Notes under the pieces: generated by a model | Seen by the model: only the letters and a program-made list of their open reading frames with translations | The model's database searches: none | What the model was told of the DNA's origin: nothing | Assembly: GCF_030410515.1 (NCBI RefSeq) | Contig: NZ_JAUHHD010000004.1 | Location: 1-64,000, forward strand | Length of the DNA stretch: 64,000 nt | Source: Arthrobacter sp. YD4 | GTDB taxonomy: Bacteria; Actinomycetota; Actinomycetes; Actinomycetales; Micrococcaceae | Reading direction: 5' to 3' | In this document: piece by piece, positions 61,782 through 64,000 of the stretch | How positions within the stretch are numbered: position 1 is the stretch's first letter | How the letters are laid out: each line of letters begins with the position of its first letter | Program-made: the position numbers and the translations under genes

Positions 61782-63098
61782 CTAAAAGCCGCTGGGCTCG
61801 GTCTCGAATTCGGGTTCGCGCGGCGGTCCCTCGTGGTGGACCGGCCGGACGGCGGAGGTCTCCTCGAGCCAGATCAGGGCGTCGTAGCGGTCCCCCATCC
61901 GTGTGGGCACGTAATTGCCGCGCTCGCGCTCCGGGTTGTAGACGACGCCGATCGCCCGGTGCCCCAGCCAGGTGCCCAGCCACGGGCCGGTGCGGTCCTC
62001 GCCGAAGTCCAGCACCGCGGGCACACCCAGCGCCTCGTGCAGGAACGCCTCGTGGCTGTCCGGCCGGGCGACCGGGACTTCCAGGATCCGTTCCGGGGTC
62101 CCCCAGGCCCCGGCGGCCAGCACGGTGCCGCGGTGGCCGGCGAAGCCCACTAGCGCCACCCCGTCGGCGGCGTGCCGCTCCCGCAGCAGTTGCCCCACAT
62201 TGACCAGCCCGTCCACCGCCATGTCCGTGGCCCGCGCGTCGCCCACGTGCGTGTTGTGGGCCCAGACGATGCCGCGGGACTCTGGCCCCAGGTGGTGGCT
62301 CAGCCGGTCGATGCTGTCCGCCATGTGATGGTCCCGGACATTCCAGGACTGCCGGTCGCCGCGGACCATGATCCGGTAGTAGTGCTCGGCGTTGGCGGCG
62401 ACCTCCGCGTTCTGGACGGCGTCGAACGCGTCGTCGTCCTCGTGCTCCGCGGCGTCGAAGGCCCGGGCGCGGATCTCCCGGAGAAGTGCGACAACGTCGG
62501 CCTCGCAGGACTGCGGGACCAGGCGTGTGCTCCACGCGAACTGGTGCGGGTCCTCGTGGTGGGGCAGGAAGCACTGCCAGGCGCGCATCGCCGCGGGGAC
62601 GGCGTCGGGCTGGTGGGCCTGGAGCCAGGCGATGATCTCCCGCAGCGAGTCCCAGAGCGAGTACACGTCCAAGCCGTAGAAGCCCACGCGCCGGGACAAC
62701 GGCCGGTGCAGGTTCCAGGTCCGCAGCCAGTCCAGGAACGCCGCCACCTCCTCGTTCGCCCACATCCAGGTGGGCCAGCGCTGGAACCCCGCCAGCAGCG
62801 AATGCACGCCCTGTTCCGCCCCCGTGATGCCGCGCACCCACTGGTTGATCCGCCAACAGTCCGGCCAGTCCCCCTCCACCCCGATCCAGGTGTAGCCCTG
62901 CTCCTCGATCAGCCGGCGGCTCAACGTGGCCCGCCAGGTGTAGAAGTCGTGGGTGCCGTGGGAGGCCTCCCCGATGGCGGTGAACCGGCAGTCCGCCGCG
63001 CGCCGGACGACGGCGTCGAGGTCCCGGTCGCTGCGCAAGGGCCGGGCCAGGGCGTGGATCTCACTCAACACCGCCGAGCGGGTGACCTGCGCGATCAC
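61782..63098 (-). CDS. Erythromycin-esterase family protein
   Basis: 438 residues. The diagnostic GEASHGTHDFYTWR gives Glu44 and His47, the catalytic pair of the EreA/EreB/SCO fold, with NTHVGDARATDM as a second motif. Most chromosomal members do not hydrolyse macrolides and are tied to stress responses; the next gene and stress-protein context favours that. GTG 63098 overlaps the stop of the beta-CASP gene (GTGA), so they are coupled. Confidence 0.9.
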   Translation of the reverse strand: MIAQVTRSAVLSEIHALARPLRSDRDLDAVVRRAADCRFTAIGEASHGTHDFYTWRATLSRRLIEEQGYTWIGVEGDWPDCWRINQWVRGITGAEQGVHSLLAGFQRWPTWMWANEEVAAFLDWLRTWNLHRPLSRRVGFYGLDVYSLWDSLREIIAWLQAHQPDAVPAAMRAWQCFLPHHEDPHQFAWSTRLVPQSCEADVVALLREIRARAFDAAEHEDDDAFDAVQNAEVAANAEHYYRIMVRGDRQSWNVRDHHMADSIDRLSHHLGPESRGIVWAHNTHVGDARATDMAVDGLVNVGQLLRERHAADGVALVGFAGHRGTVLAAGAWGTPERILEVPVARPDSHEAFLHEALGVPAVLDFGEDRTGPWLGTWLGHRAIGVVYNPERERGNYVPTRMGDRYDALIWLEETSAVRPVHHEGPPREPEFETEPSGF

Positions 63099-64000
63099 CG
63101 CGGGTTCCCCAGGTCGACGCGTTCCAGGTACTCCGGAACCCGGGCGCGCCAGCCCAGCTCCCGTTTGATCCGCAGCCGCAGGGCGTCTGCGGCGTCCGGC
63201 TCGCCGTGGGTGACGTAGGCGATGCGCGGGGCCCGCGGCGCGGCCTTCATCCAGGCGATCAGCCCGTCGGTGTCCGCGTGGGCGGAGAGGTTCTCCATCT
63301 GGATGACCTCGGCCCGGATGGTCAGGTCCTCGCCGTAGACCCGCACGTTGCGCTCGCCGGCGGCGAGCGCCGCTCCCCGGGTCCCGCCGGCCTGGTAGCC
63401 GCTGAGGACGACGGCGTTCTTCGGGTCCGTCCCGTACGCCGCGAGGTGGTGCAGCACCCGGCCGCCGGTGAGCATGCCGCTGGCGGAGATGATGATCATC
63501 GGTCCGCCGCGCAGGTTCAGCAGCTTTGAGTCGTCCACGCTGCGGGTGAAGGTGGCCACGGTGTACATGCCCCGGTACTCCTCGGGCCGGAGCCGGTGTT
63601 CCTCCGGGTGGCGCTGGTACATGTCCGAGGCGTCGATGGCCATGGGGCTGTTGAGGTAGATGGGGATGTCCGGGATGGCGTTTTTCCGCCGCAGCCTGGA
63701 GAGGTAGAGCATCAGGGTTTCGGCGCGGCCGACGGCGAACGCGGCGAACAGGACCACGCCCCCGCGTTTGGCCACCCGCCGGACGATCTCCCCCAGCTGC
63801 TCTTCCGGGTCCGCCTCCGCGTGTTTCCGGTTCCCGTAGGTGGATTCGGTGACCAGGACGTCCACCTCTCCCAGCGGCCGGGGCGGATACATGAACGGAT
63901 CATCGCTCCGGCCCAGGTCCCCGGTGAAATGGAGCGACTGCGAGCCGAACCGGACGTGCACCTGGGCGGCGCCGAGGATGTGGCCCGCCGGCACGAACGT
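63095..64000 (-). CDS. Beta-CASP metallo-beta-lactamase fold RNase (partial, N-terminus outside)
   Basis: 301 C-terminal residues of a CPSF/RNase J-like nuclease; the start lies beyond the right edge. Visible: PAGHILGAAQV, FTGDLGRSDDP (metal-binding Asp), VLVTESTYGNRKH, the beta-CASP motif SASGMLTGGRVLHHL and the C-terminal ENLSAHADTDGLIAWM His. This is the MBL-RNA-metabolizing domain class, expected to process or degrade RNA. Its stop overlaps the start of the esterase-family gene. Confidence 0.9.
   Translation of the reverse strand, partial: TFVPAGHILGAAQVHVRFGSQSLHFTGDLGRSDDPFMYPPRPLGEVDVLVTESTYGNRKHAEADPEEQLGEIVRRVAKRGGVVLFAAFAVGRAETLMLYLSRLRRKNAIPDIPIYLNSPMAIDASDMYQRHPEEHRLRPEEYRGMYTVATFTRSVDDSKLLNLRGGPMIIISASGMLTGGRVLHHLAAYGTDPKNAVVLSGYQAGGTRGAALAAGERNVRVYGEDLTIRAEVIQMENLSAHADTDGLIAWMKAAPRAPRIAYVTHGEPDAADALRLRIKRELGWRARVPEYLERVDLGNPR

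Overview
The window is high-GC actinobacterial chromosome. Gene content and order fit the Micrococcaceae (Arthrobacter / Pseudarthrobacter type): sufR-sufB-sufD-Rieske-sufC-sufT, ctaA/ctaB next to tkt-tal-pgi-zwf-opcA-pgl, uvrC-rapZ-yvcK-whiA, gap-pgk-tpiA-secG-rbpA, uvrA, uvrB, coaE-GrpB, rpsA and polA. The genus is inferred from gene order and families, not from a database search. It is nearly all core genome: I see no insertion sequence, phage gene, CRISPR array, tRNA or rRNA. The right end, about 59.9-64 kb, is more accessory in character (tandem universal stress protein, erythromycin-esterase family, beta-CASP metallo-hydrolase).

Layout. 0.2-5.4 kb, minus strand: a SUF iron-sulfur assembly operon under a SufR-type Fe-S repressor, without sufS or sufU in the visible part. 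5.6-10.0 kb: an ABC-2 type exporter pair, heme A synthase, a DedA protein and, facing them, heme O synthase. 10.5-18.8 kb, plus strand: pentose-phosphate and upper glycolysis genes. 18.7-28.9 kb, minus strand: rbpA, secG, tpiA, pgk, gap, sodA, whiA, yvcK, rapZ, uvrC. 28.9-33.5 kb: acyltransferase, HAD phosphatase, uvrA. 33.6-39.3 kb: a GntR-controlled heterodimeric ABC exporter, a trans-aconitate methyltransferase-like gene and an esterase. 39.3-44.5 kb: an F420-reductase-like gene diverging from a Ski2-like helicase, then an acetyltransferase and a peptidase. 44.6-49.9 kb: terC behind a manganese riboswitch, uvrB, coaE-GrpB and yigZ. 49.9-64 kb: acetyltransferases, DUF1810, rpsA, an Eis-like gene, polA, a thioesterase, a phosphate transporter and the stress genes.

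How the parts work together. The plus-strand sugar cluster (tkt to pgl) and the minus-strand triose cluster (gap-pgk-tpiA) together carry much of central carbon flux. Each contains a strong hairpin plus U-run between two of its genes, so expression is probably split inside the cluster. Three nucleotide-excision-repair genes (uvrA, uvrB, uvrC) and polA lie in separate units. uvrA has a LexA-like palindrome; uvrB, uvrC and polA instead look leaderless.

Most interesting regulation. (1) A yybP-ykoY-type Mn riboswitch precedes terC, and its 5' P1 strand is also perfectly complementary, over 10 bases, to the terC start-codon region: an apparent on/off switch. (2) At least eight genes have a TANNNT -10 hexamer 6-8 bases before an ATG/GTG, including a back-to-back coaE/yigZ pair whose -10 boxes overlap in a 22-bp gap. 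(3) The rbpA ribosome-binding site and start codon form one arm of a long inverted repeat, and its 3' coding end overlaps pgl and encodes a UUCG-capped hairpin that may stop pgl transcription. (4) rpsA has a recognisable promoter and a roughly 150-nt leader with an 11-bp-arm palindrome. (5) Two large intergenic palindromes may belong to dispersed repeat families.
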